A stretch of DNA of 64,000 nucleotides from Neelides folsomi (taxonomy: Eukaryota; Arthropoda; Collembola; Neelipleona; Neelidae): assembly GCA_034687125.1 (NCBI GenBank), contig JAQGBZ010000194.1:54430-118429 (forward strand), given 5' to 3'. Within the stretch, counting starts at the first letter, position 1, and each line of letters opens with the position of its first letter. Both the position numbers and the translations under genes were made by a program. This document shows positions 14,761 through 28,000 of the stretch, in pieces. The notes beneath the pieces are model-generated. The model worked only from the letters and a program-made list of their open reading frames with translations. It was not told where the DNA came from and ran no database searches.

Positions 14761-15282
14761 TTATTTCATATCTAATTTGAATTCTGGATAATCAGCCGAA
14801 TCATAAAGTAAAAATCTTTCTCCTCCTCCGTCTTCTCCTCTTATTTGATTGATTCTTATTGACTGTTTGTCATGAACTAATTCGGCCAAATTTTGCAGAT
14901 TTTTTGGAAATTTTAAGTGTAACTTCCGTTTTAAATTGATGGTTCTTGAAATGAGTTGAGCCGGAGGTGAAATTCCAGTAACTGCAGCTGGTATTGGATG
15001 AGATGACAATGCTGCAGCTAATAGCTTTCTTGGAGGTTCCATGCTCGTTGTGGCCATTTCTTTAACACACTGCATGAATTCTCTTTTTTCATTTTTGGCA
15101 GGGTCTGGTGCGTGGTTGTGAAAATTTGAAATCCGTAAAATTTCGTTTTTCTCAAGCTACAAGAAATCAAAAGAAGTTTTGCATATTTCCGGACATGAAT
15201 ATTTCTTGTACAGTATACATTTCCATTGAAATGTGTTTCGATATTTGTAGTCTTTCACGTGAAGATGACCTTCGTGTTTCAT
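14761..15282 (-). pseudogene. FLYWCH-type zinc finger, MULE-transposase-associated protein fragment with in-frame stop
   Basis: Reading the minus strand from an ATG at 15282, one frame runs 174 codons to a stop at 14761, interrupted only by a TAG at codon 42 (15159-15157). Residues 5-57 fit a FLYWCH finger: YKYRNTFQWKC (W20, C22), a second cysteine at C30, and the closing HNH pair (H55, H57). Downstream, HAPDPAKNEKREF and then MEPPRKLLAAAL match the conserved spacer after FLYWCH fingers in MULE-associated proteins. ERFLLYDSADYPEF near the end resembles the start of the transposase-like part, which is then cut off. The reading after the internal stop is open from M70 (15075). I judge this a pseudogene fragment, because of the internal stop and because the catalytic domain is gone. 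Only a sequencing error or readthrough would rescue it. Confidence 0.78.
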
Positions 15283-15423
15283 ATGTTGAACCCCTCTTGG
15301 GCCCAGTATTAAGTAAAGAGGCATGCTAGTAAATATATCAAATACACTATAAGTGCTATGCTAAACTATGCTACTATTTAGTATACGTATAAGATATAAA
15401 GCTATACTATATTAATATTAGCT

Positions 15424-15780
15424 ATGAAGTTTGTCGAAGGCGAGATGGTAGAGAGATGGGCTAGTTGGATGAGACGGGCGAGATGGGCGAGTAAGACGCG
15501 ATGTGCAGGTAGGACGATTTGGTTGGAAAAAATGGATGAGTTGAGGAAAATGGGCGTGTTTGACAATGGCACAATGGGAGTCAAGGAGTATTATGGCGAT
15601 AAGGGAGAGTAGGACCTGATTGGCGATGGATTGGATGGCGAGATGAGTGTGTTGGGGGGGTTGAGCGAAAAAGGATGGTTGAGTGTCCGGCGGGTTGAGT
15701 GTCGTGCGGGATGAGCGACGTCGAGATGTGAGGTTGAGTGTGGATGGCCGCTTTGGAGAATGGCGGGTCGGTATTGGAGT
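15424..15780 (+). repeat. G-rich degenerate satellite inside the MULE relic
   Basis: This stretch is far richer in G than its surroundings and is built from variants of short words such as GGCGAGATGG, GATGGGCGAG and GGTTGAGTG (the last occurs at least three times between 15676 and 15740). A run of seven Gs lies at 15654-15660. It lies between the FLYWCH remnant and the right-hand inverted repeat. An open frame through it (15424-15612) is Arg/Trp-rich low complexity and I do not call it a gene. Confidence 0.7.
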
Positions 15781-16085
15781 TGACCTCTAAAGCTTCAATT
15801 CATGTGAGCATGTTTGTTTGAATGCAATTTATTTGTATGAAAGGAATAGATAAGTAATATATTATAATTTAGAAAAAATGTAAATTTACGATCAATAGGA
15901 TATAAGGTCTAATTCTACATGCCAAATGGGTATAATGTAAGAAGTCATTACGATCAGAATGGCTAAAGGTATGAAGTGTATAAGGTAATTAAGATATAAG
16001 GTCTATACAACTAACGATGAAAATGTATAAAGGTAAGAAAGATTAAGGTAAGAAAAATACGATTAGAATGGCATAATGGCTATAC

Positions 16086-19000
16086 GTATAAAGGGAAACG
16101 GGAGGCTCCCGGATTCAAGGCCTGTTGGCCAAACTGTGCAATTCCGCCAAGATAATAAAGCGGAAGGGGCGCTCAATAAGAAGAATGGCTCAAGAGGAAG
16201 ATGGAGGGAGATTCGGTCCAAGTTGGGAAATGATGAATGCACAAGGGGACCTCAGATTGTTTTAGATGATGATGGGTCCATATGAAAAATTATCCTCTTG
16301 GCTCCGATAGTGGGACCCCTTTCAATGCAAATACATCCCATTGATCTTCATATGAATATTTCTCCATACACTCTCCAGAGTCACCCAAGTCGGGCATCCT
16401 TCATTTCGCCTTCTATTAAAATTCAATGTGGTGGGTGAGACGCGTTTGCCGTCGCCGCCTGGGATAAAGTGTGTGGAGGTGGCAGTTGGCCAAGGGAATA
16501 TCTCCATATCTCTCATCCCCATCCACCAGAGTTTTCCAACGACACGCACAGGACTTTCTACCAACTTCCCTTTATATTTTCTTCCTTCACTTTACAAGTT
16601 CATTTCGATCATACGTATTAGTAATAGGAAGGAAAAACTATTACGCACCATAGGGAGTTATTATCCTAAAAGTATAAATTATTATAGCTAATACTTATTA
16701 CGTGTGTTCAATAGGAGTTTTTCTGTAAAAGGTCTTGGTGAGGGACGATGGAGCAGAAAATCGGATAAGGCTCAGTGTTTATATGCCTAAACTATATTAT
16801 ATGATCAAAATTTTATCATCATCGTCCTCCTCATCATCATCATTCGGTCCCGTTCGTGTCAGTGGGAGGAGGGCAAAGGGCAGAGAACGTCAGGTTCGTT
16901 TAGAGTCACACTTTCTATCCAAACGGCTTTTCCACTTTCCACTCCAAGAGTCAATGAGACACGGGAGGCCATGTGAAGACGCTACTAGAGGGAATTTCTA
17001 TAAGGAAAGACAGTCTTCATTTATAACTGTCTAGGCTTTTATTGCACCTATAAATATACTCATTTTGACTCCTAGAGATATTTTCCAAACATATTTGTTA
17101 CTTGTTTCCGTTTGCAGGATCCGATTCCCAGACACTTCAAACAAACTACTCCCATAAGATATCCACTGTGAGGGAAAAAACAATAATGGGAATGCCATTT
17201 AAGCATATATTATTTATCCAATTCTTATCTACAGTTTGTACATATGTAAAATATTAGATATTTAAATAATATGTATTCAATCATTTTACCATTTCTTTTA
17301 GGTGTAATATTTGAAATAATTTAACAATCAAATTTTTTATTTGACATTTAATGAAAATATTTATTTGTATATTTGCTATTGAATTTGCAATATAATAATT
17401 TTTATCTTTTAAATATAATTGGCAGTTTGGCAGTGTGAATGAAATGAAAAGATTGTGGCGTTTTTATTTATGCCTTTTCGTATTTTGGGAAAAATTGGGT
17501 TGTCAAATAAAAATTGCCAAAGCATATTTTATGTTTGTATTGCAAAACGTCATGGGTCGGGTGATTGAAGAGAGTGGAAATATATATAAATAGTAAATTG
17601 GGTGAGGAGTCGTAAGTTTATTGAGTGAGAGGCGCCGAGGACGTATTTAATAATACGAACCATATGGGGTTTGGTGAATTCCGGATTTATAATGAAATAT
17701 TCTTATGGGGAGGTCGGAGAAATGAAAGTGGGAAAAGCCTCCTCATTTGATTTTCTTTTTCTCGTAAAAATCTAAGCTGGAAATGTCTCATTTCTTTTCT
17801 TGATACAGAAGATGAGGAATTTAACACGCGATAAAAGATTCTCTTATTAAATGTATTTTCATCTCTTACGTGTTGTACATTCGTCAAACGCGTGTCGAGC
17901 TCTCCATTTAACTGCGAATATATTCGTGAGCCAAGGAATAGTTAAATGCATCAAGTATTGGCAAATGTGCCCTTATATAATTTTGACACGGATGTCAAAA
18001 AGCTCCATTCTATGTAGAGTATGTATGTAATGCAAAGCAGCAGGGGGAATGGGGTTTGGGGAATATAAATCGTCTTCCGTTTTATTATGCCTCTGAACAA
18101 GTTGAGGGTTTAAATTAAAGAAAATTCAATATTCCCTTACTTGTCACCATGTCTCACTCACTTGTCCTTTCACTCGTCGTCCCCCATTTCTTTTCCTCCA
18201 CACTTTAAGTCTTTCATGTTACAAATAGGATTGCCAATTTTTTATAAAAAAGGTTGAATTTACAAAAAAATTTACCTAAAGCGTTTTAAAAAATTTTTAG
18301 AATATTTTTTTCAAAAAATGACATGACGTGAAAAAGTCAACGAATCTTTTGACAATATAAAGTAGTAGGCTTTATGAAGAATCTATTTGTAAATGGGATA
18401 AGGGAATTTGAAAAGAAGGAAGGTAGATCAATAATAAATAACCATTAAGGATTAATGACATTCTTGTGAAAATGATCACCTTGGTTCTGTGCTGTTAACC
18501 TGTGGAAGCCCATCGTTGTACAGACAATCCCTCCATCAAATCATTTTTAAAAATTCATTACGCCGTTTTTCCCAATTTCTTTCATCTTCCTCCTCTTGAG
18601 TTATGACTTATGAACATTATGAGATATTTATTTTTTCCGTCTTTTATAAATCATCGTTACTTTTTTTATTTCAGAAAGAGTTTATTATTTGACTAGGAAT
18701 TAAATATCTATACTAAACAATTTACTAATTGTTTACGTTTACTTTTTAGATTTTGTTGTTTTAAATTGCAATATTAATAACAAATATATTGATAAATTGT
18801 AATTTATATTAGCTACATAAAAGCTGAATATAATTAGGTATGTTAGTTTATAATAGTAATATTTACTCATATATTGTATTTCAAGGGGATTAACATACTG
18901 ATATAAATCTTTTGACATTTATTTCATTTAGTATTTATATTCCATTTTTTCTATCAAACGTGTACTAATGGTGTGAAATGAATTATTATTTATAATACGT

Positions 19001-22000
19001 ACATGCAAGAGAGAAACTGTGGTTTGTTGAGGTTTCAATGAGCGGATTCCGATGTGAAAGCAAGCCTTTGGTCTCCCGGGGCGAATGAGCGACAAGTTTT
19101 AATTTCAAAGAGTAAGAGATAAGAAGGTAAATAACTCATGTGCTGCTAAATATTCGAGAGGAAGGGTGATCAAAAATTTAGTTGCTGGTCTGTTGAGAAG
19201 AGGAACCCGCCACAAGATAAATTAAACATTCATCATTACTCCTCCCTTTGTGTCCGTAATGAGATAATGTTGGGGAGGGAGGAATGGCTCTTAAGCCCTG
19301 ATTTAATTTCCTCTTGATCCTCTCCTACACACTTCAAGCTCCCTATTCAACCCCTCTCATCACATCTCATCCTCCATGCTTTACAAATGACGAGTTACCG
19401 TCACTCAAAGACCCCTTGGAACCTTCAAGTCTTATAAGAGTTCCTCGTACTTGAATTTCTATAAGACGTATAGCCAGGCCCTTTTGTCTCGGCTTACATG
19501 GGACATAATACTCGCATTTCTCCTACTTGTATGAGATGTAAGTTGAAGTGTGTATGTATGTATGTACAAGTAGAGTAGGTATGGCATGTGGATGGAGAGA
19601 ATTGAAATCTCCCGGGTTTTCCTATCTCCCATCACTAAACCACTCTGAAAGGGACGGGAATCAAAATCAAATCCGTGCATTTAATTTACTCTGCCTGTCA
19701 CTTTCTGGACCTCCTGTCTCATTAAAATAGCCATGAGATTTGGAACAAGCCGCAAATGTCCGCTGCTTCCCTCGCTTTCATTTTATTCACCCGATTTCAG
19801 ATTCACACTCAAATGAAGGTTAAGGCACGTTTAATCTATTAAAACACCATTTGTACAATGCACACAATGGTTTAATAATTGAATTTTAAAGCAAATTCCA
19901 TTGTTTATGCAAAACAGAATTTTCCGATATTAACCGACTTGACTCTTATTTATGGTCGTTTTGAATAACTCTTTTATGTCTATGCACTGAGGGAGGTGTA
20001 TTCACTTTGGGAAAATGTTTTGTATGGAAATGGGATTATTTATGTCTTGTATTTTGGTCGATTTCATACATAAATGGATGTTATAAAAGGGAATAGGGTC
20101 AGAGAAACACATCAGAAAGGTGGGGTTTTCATATTGATGAACTTGTATTGCTTTCTTCCGCCACACGTTCCGCTCTTATGTCAGGTTTTTGTGGTCATCA
20201 AGCTCCATTCCATCAATGTGAAGGAATTCGAAGTTCATTCTTCCAAATGTCATGTCTTTTATTACGACTCCTTCATATTGATTCCTTACATTCTATGACA
20301 AGCTATTTGTCTCTTAATTCATAGTTCTTTATAAATAAGGAATTCCCATTCAATCAATGGGTCAATTGTGTTAATGTTCCTGGATGTTTTTTCTTTACTT
20401 AGCTTGTGAAACTAATAATTTCCTTTTAATGGATTTCTGTTAAGCTATTTATTGTAATATCTTACATACCTATATGGACAGTCAATGTAATGAAGAAATT
20501 AAACAACCATGTTTGAAAACTTTACATAAATAATAAATACTAATGGTAGCATGTGGATTTCATAATCAAGGGGTTCTCAAGATTTGATTCAATTGATCTA
20601 ACGAAGGAGGATTTTTTTACTTCTGAAGAAGGCGTTGGGGTAGTAAAAACAATAAGATTTCCTTTATTGAGCATTGGAATTTATTGTGTCGCCTCGGGAG
20701 GAAGTTTCCCTCTTTTTAATCTTTGTCTATTAAAGAGACATTAGAGTCATCTGAGGAGTTTAGTTAAGTAGAGGAAGCATTAACTCGGAAGTCTCCTTCA
20801 AAGCCCGTGGCGGTTGGGAAGGAAAATAGAAAGCTTCCTTTGCTCCGGCGACTACGAGAGAAATGGATGGCTACGTGGATTGAAGAGGAAAACCTTTTCG
20901 TTTCGCTGCCTTCTCCCCATTTTTCCAATCTTTTTCTACGGCTACACTCCCCTGATTTCCCAACTCCTTCTCACAAGACTCGCCAGACTCCAAGAAGCGA
21001 GACTATGGAGAGAGTCAATGGGAAAAGCATTTATAGAAAATAAACCTCTGTATCTCCCCTTGTGATTTCTGGTGGAAAATGATAGGAGTTTCACACGGGC
21101 GCTACTGGGCAGTCTGTGGGATTCAGAGCAATACGCATTTTATTCCTGGAAAGACTTTGGTTCGCAGCTATCGACCGGAAACTCGTATCTTGTCAAAAAG
21201 CCTTGGAGAGTACAAATCGGTGTCTCTCACAAAATGTCCACTCCTCTTTATGTACAAATTCATTTTACTTCAACTTTCCAAGAAAATGCGGTTTTTCTTT
21301 ATATTTATTACATGAGAAAAAGATCGAGTCCAATTTCCAAATTATTTCAATAGAAGTTTGCTCAGGCAGTAGAAAAAATATTTGAAATAAAAAAATTCAA
21401 GTTTTTATGTTAGTAATATTACAATATACGCAAAGTAGTACTACATACCTGTATCCTGTACATTTTATATTGTAAACATGATTATACATATTAAAAAAGA
21501 TTCAGGTTGAAAAGACGTAAAAGCAAATATTGTCATAGACGTATCCTAACATGTTTACATGTTTCAAAGAGCTAATTTCTTAAATAAGAACTTATAACTT
21601 TAACTGAATGGCAAAGAATGTTTAGAAATTCATTAATAATATTACTTACCGTTTCCTTATTTCATTTCTTTCCCTTCTCATGAAATCTTCATGTTTTCTC
21701 TTCTTTCTCTTCTCTTTGTTCAAGTTCTTTGTTCAATTTCTATATTGAAATAATATAGAAATTTTATGAGTTTCTCAGTTTATTAGTTTCTAACTATTTC
21801 TCCATAAACTCTAAGAAGTTACCTAAAACATCATTTAGAATATTCATGAAAGCTTTTCACAGGAAAGGAAAGAACCCAATTACGTACATTGAATTAAAAT
21901 TGAATCAATTAGCCTTTATGTTTGTCAATTTAACAATTCAATTGGTTAAAATGAGATTTAGTCCTTATAATTGAAATGAAATTCTTCCCTCAACATCCCA

Positions 22001-25000
22001 TTGCGTCATAGGCTAAACTTGTACACATATAAGTGAATTCCACTTACAATTAATTATTTGTTCACTATTTATACTAAAGAGTCAAATGGATGATAATAGT
22101 TTTATAATTTGTTGGATGCCTTTCATCCCTCCACTTTCTTTGAGTTCTGAAATTGAAAGAACACGTGACCATCTTTTTCATTATTCCGTATTCTCGTTTA
22201 TTCATGTGAATATAATATAATAACAATAATATAATTCATCCAAAGAGATATCAAAATATAATTTACACCATATGATTTTATTTAATAATAAATCAGTTGA
22301 GATTTTACGTTGAAAGAACTTCTTATGGTGTTATGTATAACAGGATGCCAGGTAGGCCAAGAGTTTAAGTTTTGAACTTATTTTATAAACTCCTGGCAAT
22401 TGTGCAGAACTTCATTGTCGGAGTAATACAATATTTTATATTGAAGGTCCTTCCCAATTTATAGTCTCAAATATTTGGGTAGGGAGGGAAGCCATTGTCA
22501 AGTCTTCTTTCCTCTCGAGCAGATGAATGAGGCTGGAAGATATAAAACTATCCCTCAGCTCATAAGAAACCTTGGCTGGTTTTATAATAAAAAACCTTAT
22601 AGATTCCCTTCATTCGGAACAGATACTTCCGCCACTCTTTTTTGCAAAAGCGCACAATTGACTTCATTCCTCTTCTCCTCTTTATGCCTTGACTTGTTCA
22701 GTTAGTCACCGAGCCAGTGAGTGTAGGACCGAGAGCCAGTCAACACATACAATGGTTCCTTGTTGTCACTCTCAGAATTGAAGTGAGCGGAATGGAGATG
22801 GAAAATTGGAGATGGACTAGAGAAACTCTTTCCCTAGAGATCGGGTAGTAAGTGTTGGCTCTCGTGGTTTCATCTTCTTCATGTTCTCCTCCTTTGCTCA
22901 TGAGATCAAGATAGGAAAGAATTCGAAACTGGGAAGTCTTTGTGGAGAGATCTCCCATGGAGGAATGAAGGGAATGAGAAATTTTACACATGAGCTGCCG
23001 CATTCAGTCTCCCCAATGTATCATCATCAGCTCCTTTTCTGGCCCTTCGCCTCCGTCAGGTTCTATAATAGGAGAAAGGGAGAGGAAGAAGGAACCACTT
23101 ACTCTAATCGCACTTCTACACCTACCTTTGCATATACCTGGCTTCTCTTTCCAATGTTCTCAATTCTTTTCAGAGAAACTCCACGATCGTTTTAGGTATA
23201 TTCTTACGATTTTTATATTCCATTCAACTTCGCCTTTCTCCATTTTTCTTTCAATTTTTAAAATATTAGGATTTTCTATATGTACCTGTCTGCATTACAT
23301 ACTGAGAGTACATGGTTTTCATACACATGAATATTAGTAATGTATAGTGACTATCCAATTTCTAGCCACTACACACACATACCTATGTCTGGGATCTAAC
23401 TATGGAGCTTTTAAGAGTTAGAAGTATTATCTGATCGCTATCTAAAAATCTTGGCAAAAATATCTCTTGTTTCCCTCTTCTTTATCTCATTCATGCTATT
23501 TTTTTCTCCTCAACTTGCCGAGTCATCAACTTCCGAAACCCAAAACATCAATTTAAGACTATGCACGCTGTTATATGTAGTATACTACATATTGTACAAT
23601 GTACGAACCAAAACTATTTTTTAATTTTAAACAGAAAGGGTTATACTTTAACCATATTGTATGCAATCATTCTATTAAAGTTTTAAAAGAATAGGATGTT
23701 TTAGGATGAAATAAATACAAATAATTTAATATGTACCATATACATACATAAGCAGTTTAACAATTTCAAATAATTATGTACGGTTGTTGGTATTTACCAT
23801 ACAATTACTTACATTTACATTTAGAATAAAATATTTAATAATTTTAGCATTACGTTTAGAAATCTTTTTTGTCATTTCATTTTTTGTGAATTTTATAACA
23901 ATTTTCCAACATTTCATTAAAATTGCATGGCGCTCTAAAAGTAAAATGGAATAGCCAGATAAAGATGTGATGGGTAAAATTGAGTTTAGAGAAATTTTTG
24001 AGGGTGGGGGTGGAGTTGCTTGCTGTCAGTTTCATTTACTCTCACCATCATTCACTCTTTGATCCCATCAAAAAGAAAATGGATTTTTGAAATTCTCAAA
24101 GAGAGGCTGGGTTCTGTTTCTGTAATTTACTTTTTATTCCTCTCTTGTTGTCCCTCAGGATGACCTCTTTATTGGATTTATTTCTTTCTTAAGAGAAAAA
24201 TATCATGTAATCAAATGGGCTCAAGTTCTGTTTCATAAAAAACGATGTGATTGACGACCGCACGGAGCAGGACTTATTTTGAAATTGAGTATACTCGATT
24301 CAGAGAATCTTTTAAGGTTTCAAAACAATGCTTTGATCGTCAAGAGTGCCGTTTGCCTTCCTTAAAGTAAATCTTATTTGCTCAGTTTATTCATTCGAAT
24401 AGAATTCTTTTGATCCGTTTCAAGAATCGTACATTTATTACATAATATTTCAATATTTATTCATGAAAACTGACCAATTACACACACTAAGATAATTATG
24501 TTGATTTTATTACGTAAACTTACATACTTCATGTAATATAATTTAATATAACATACCATCGTGTACATAAACAGCTTATTGTTAGAATTATTACAGAAAG
24601 GGGGAAGAAAGAAAGAAATATTGTTTTCAAATTGGATTACTTTGATTTGAAGTGTCCAGATAGAGATTTGAGTTTTGGTGGAAAGTTTTAAATTAAAAAT
24701 GCATTAATGACCCTTTCGTGATTCATAGCCTTGCTTCAAAAATCGGATTGAATTTACAGCAGTCGAAAGGGGAAGTAAAAGCGATTATTTCACGTATTGA
24801 TTGCTCGAATGTATCAACTGTCTTTTTACTGCTCATAACTCTACGCGAATTCCTATTAACCTCGAGTGGCATAAAGCTACTGATTACACCTCCATGTCTC
24901 TTTTATGTCCACTCCAACAGGATGGCCATTGTGTAGGTTTAAATTGAAAATAATAATAAAGCGCCCCGAACAATAATTTACTGCCCCATGTGAAGACACA

Positions 25001-28000
25001 TGAAAAGTTCTATGAAAACACACTCGAGGATTCAAACAGATAAATATTATGCCAAGGGAGTATTCATATAGAGATCAATATGCATAATAAATATTAAAAT
25101 CTGGGTGAGTTTGAGAACAAGTCTTGACTCGTATGATCCGTATGAACAAAGGGTTGGGGGATTGCGGTGGCGGTTTATTTACCGAGAGGAAATAAATATC
25201 CGCATAAATGTGAGCATTAAAGGGGAAGTTTATGGGAGGTGGGCCCGTTTGGCCCGGAAACTCCCTTCGTCTTCACTGGAGTAAATTATGTGAGTCAGGG
25301 TCTCAGTCAGAGGATGAGATAATGATAATGGGACTCAGATCCAGAATCAATTTACTTCAACTTCCTACGTCCTCTACAACGACGGCTCATACGCAGTTAT
25401 CTTACATCTCTTATAAATATACTATAAGTAGGAGGCTCATAAGGGTTAAGGGGAAACAGCCCGCGTTTCGGGTAAAGTTAGTGAGTGAGATGATCTGCGG
25501 GAATATAATAAGTCAAGAAGATTCAAACGTGGAGATATCATAAGGATAAGAAGTGAGGAGTGGAAGGGAGAGATAGAGTAATATGAGACCCTTGCAACCT
25601 GAGTGTCTTTTCCTGTGTTTCTTCTAAATTCTACTTTTCCTATAACTTTCTATCAGTATATTACATGAATCCTACTAAGCATATGGCTTTCTATAGGACA
25701 CGTGAACTGTTTTTCCGCATTGTGTACCAAAGTTGTATGTACGAGAGAAGTAATGTATAAAATAACATTGGCCTCTAACGACGGCAAGAGTCCGGAGAGT
25801 ATTAGGAAGAGGATAAGTAAGATGAGCATTAGAGAGTCACTTCGGCCCAACTGTGACACGCGGTTCTGAACATCCACAGATTTTTATGATAAATCGCCCT
25901 TTTATTCTTTAACTTTCTCATGAGATTTCGGTTCCAAAACCCCACATGGAAAATTTTGACCGGAATTCCACTTTGATCAAAAATGAGAGACAGATTGAAA
26001 AAAGTATTATGCATGGAAGAGGAAGAAAGATAAACTGCCCTTTTCACTTTTTCCTCCACTTCTGGGGAAAAGTCCCAGGAGGAGCTTCTCAAATAAGTAT
26101 CCAGCTGAATTGAGCAATTCCAATGCGACATGGACTTAGACTTATGTGTGTATGTAATGCTTACATCAGAATTCAAATAACATTGTATGTTCCCTAACAT
26201 CCATTTAATACTCAAGTTGACATTGCGTTTGTAGTTAGATTTTTGTAGATTTTTCTCAAATTTACATCCCTTTTCCTTAAGAATTAAATAGAGCATATCT
26301 TCTTGTATGTAATTTACATATCCTACATTGCTGTATGTTATATCGTAAACTTTGTACTTACAAAGCCTCTTTTATTATGAGAATGACAATAAGAAAAAAA
26401 GTTTTTTAGTTCATTGTGGAACCATCAGTTTTGCAAATTTTCAAATGTGAAAGTATCTGTAAGCTGGTGAGATAACATACAATATGTTTACCCTATGTGA
26501 TACAGCCTAATGTTTAACAAGGATTTTGCATTCAAATAGCATTAGTTGAAATAATATTAGTAAAATGAAATGTTATCCGAACGCATTTCCCTACTATGAA
26601 CCTTTTGTAAAGTCGGGTATGTCAACTCATTGTCAGTCAGTTTGCAATTATGCAAATTGGAAATCTTGCTAATTTCCCCCGTATCTGTTTCTAAACTCGG
26701 AATAGTCCCATTGGATCTCAAAACTTATTTGTCCTCCTTGTTGAGGCAAGGGTCGTTCGTTTCCATCGGAGTTCCCAATTTGCATTTTACCATTTCGATG
26801 GCCAACAGGTTCTTTGTATCTTCAACTTGGTCCTCTCGGGGAGATGAGTTGTTGAGCCGCATAAAGGACGGGTAATCCAAAGTCAAACAAATCATAGCTA
26901 ATCACACTAAAACCCTTCAGTTCCCATCTCTGGGATGAAGGGCAGTGGGAATGGAGATCCTCATCGAGTCTCCTCAGGTCCGACTTTCCATTTCCTCTCT
27001 CCCGCTCACTTGTTTCCTCTCAGTTTCACTCTTCGAAACAACTTCTGTTTGCTCCAATCGCAACTCAACATTTCTACAAATTCAATATGTAGGAAAAGTT
27101 TGAAAGGGAGCAAATAGACCGAGACTGGACGTTATCAGTTAATTGATTAGAGTGCGAATTAACAACATTTATTAAATACTCAGCTGATCAAATCTCAATA
27201 ATTAAATTCCCAATCTTTATATTCGTGTTATAATAAAGTAGGTTCAGACCGTGTGCTTTTCGATTCTTTGGTACAAACAGTGTAGGATACATTTATGTAA
27301 TAGGAATGTTTAAAACATATGGTGCAACATTCGGGAAAGAATATAATTAGATTATTTCATACCTTGCGCAAGCAATTTTGTAAATTGAACTTGATTTATA
27401 TCTTTGTACTTGGATCGAATGAAATGCACCCAATGCAACATAAAAGTTTCACCGAGTTCCTTGAACTTACGTGAGGGAAAGTAAGGCAAAAGGTCTACAA
27501 GGTTGTAAAGCTAAGGATAATCCAATTGGGATTATTGGCTTTGTCAACATTAAATGCACGTCTTCCTATAGTCTCCAAATTTTAAGGGTAAATTATTAAC
27601 TCAAACAAAAGGGACAAAATACCAAAATTCTTAACATGGCGAAAAAAATAGCACTTGGTTAAATAAATTATGATGGTCAACATGGGAAAAATTTGTTTCG
27701 TTTGTTATTGCACATCCTTTCCTCTCCGTTTTTATTTCTTATGAATTGGTTATTTAATGTTCTTAAGAGAATTTACCATCACTGATGTAATTTATTTTCT
27801 TCAGATGTAAATTCCCTGGGCTTATAGTGGATTTCTATAACCTTGAGTAATCTCATGGTTATTTGAACAAGTTGTAAGAATGGCAAATCGGTGTTGCAGA
27901 GTTGATCTTATCACGAAGGATTGGAAAGTGATGTAAAGGGACCTCCAATCCCCTCTTAACTCACTTCATTACTTGACACTTATTTATAATGGGAAAAGTG

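Larger units (their letters stand above)
14655..16085 (-). mobile_element. decayed Mutator-like (MULE) transposon with FLYWCH gene remnant
   Basis: The interval is about 1.4 kb. It carries a FLYWCH zinc-finger pseudogene on the minus strand and is bounded by inverted copies of a short motif family. On the left, CATTCTGATCGTAA occurs at 14655 and 14685 and GATCGTAA near 14705. On the right the reverse complements lie near 15948-15963 and 16058-16075. The outer pairing aligns TTATGCCATTCT then ATCGTA on both sides, followed inward by TTTTTCT and ACCTTAA with small gaps, so these look like degenerate long inverted repeats of the kind MULEs carry. FLYWCH domains are commonly linked to MULE transposases in animals. 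The exact ends are uncertain, and the transposase core is missing. Confidence 0.6.

Noticed and set aside
15424-15612. Arg/Trp-rich ORF as a protein gene
   Set aside because: It is a low-complexity translation of the G-rich degenerate repeat, with no domain and no supporting signals.
20807-21385. Five overlapping plus-strand ORFs as a coding cluster
   Set aside because: They occupy all three frames of the same sequence, so at most one could be coding, and none has a recognisable domain or splice context.
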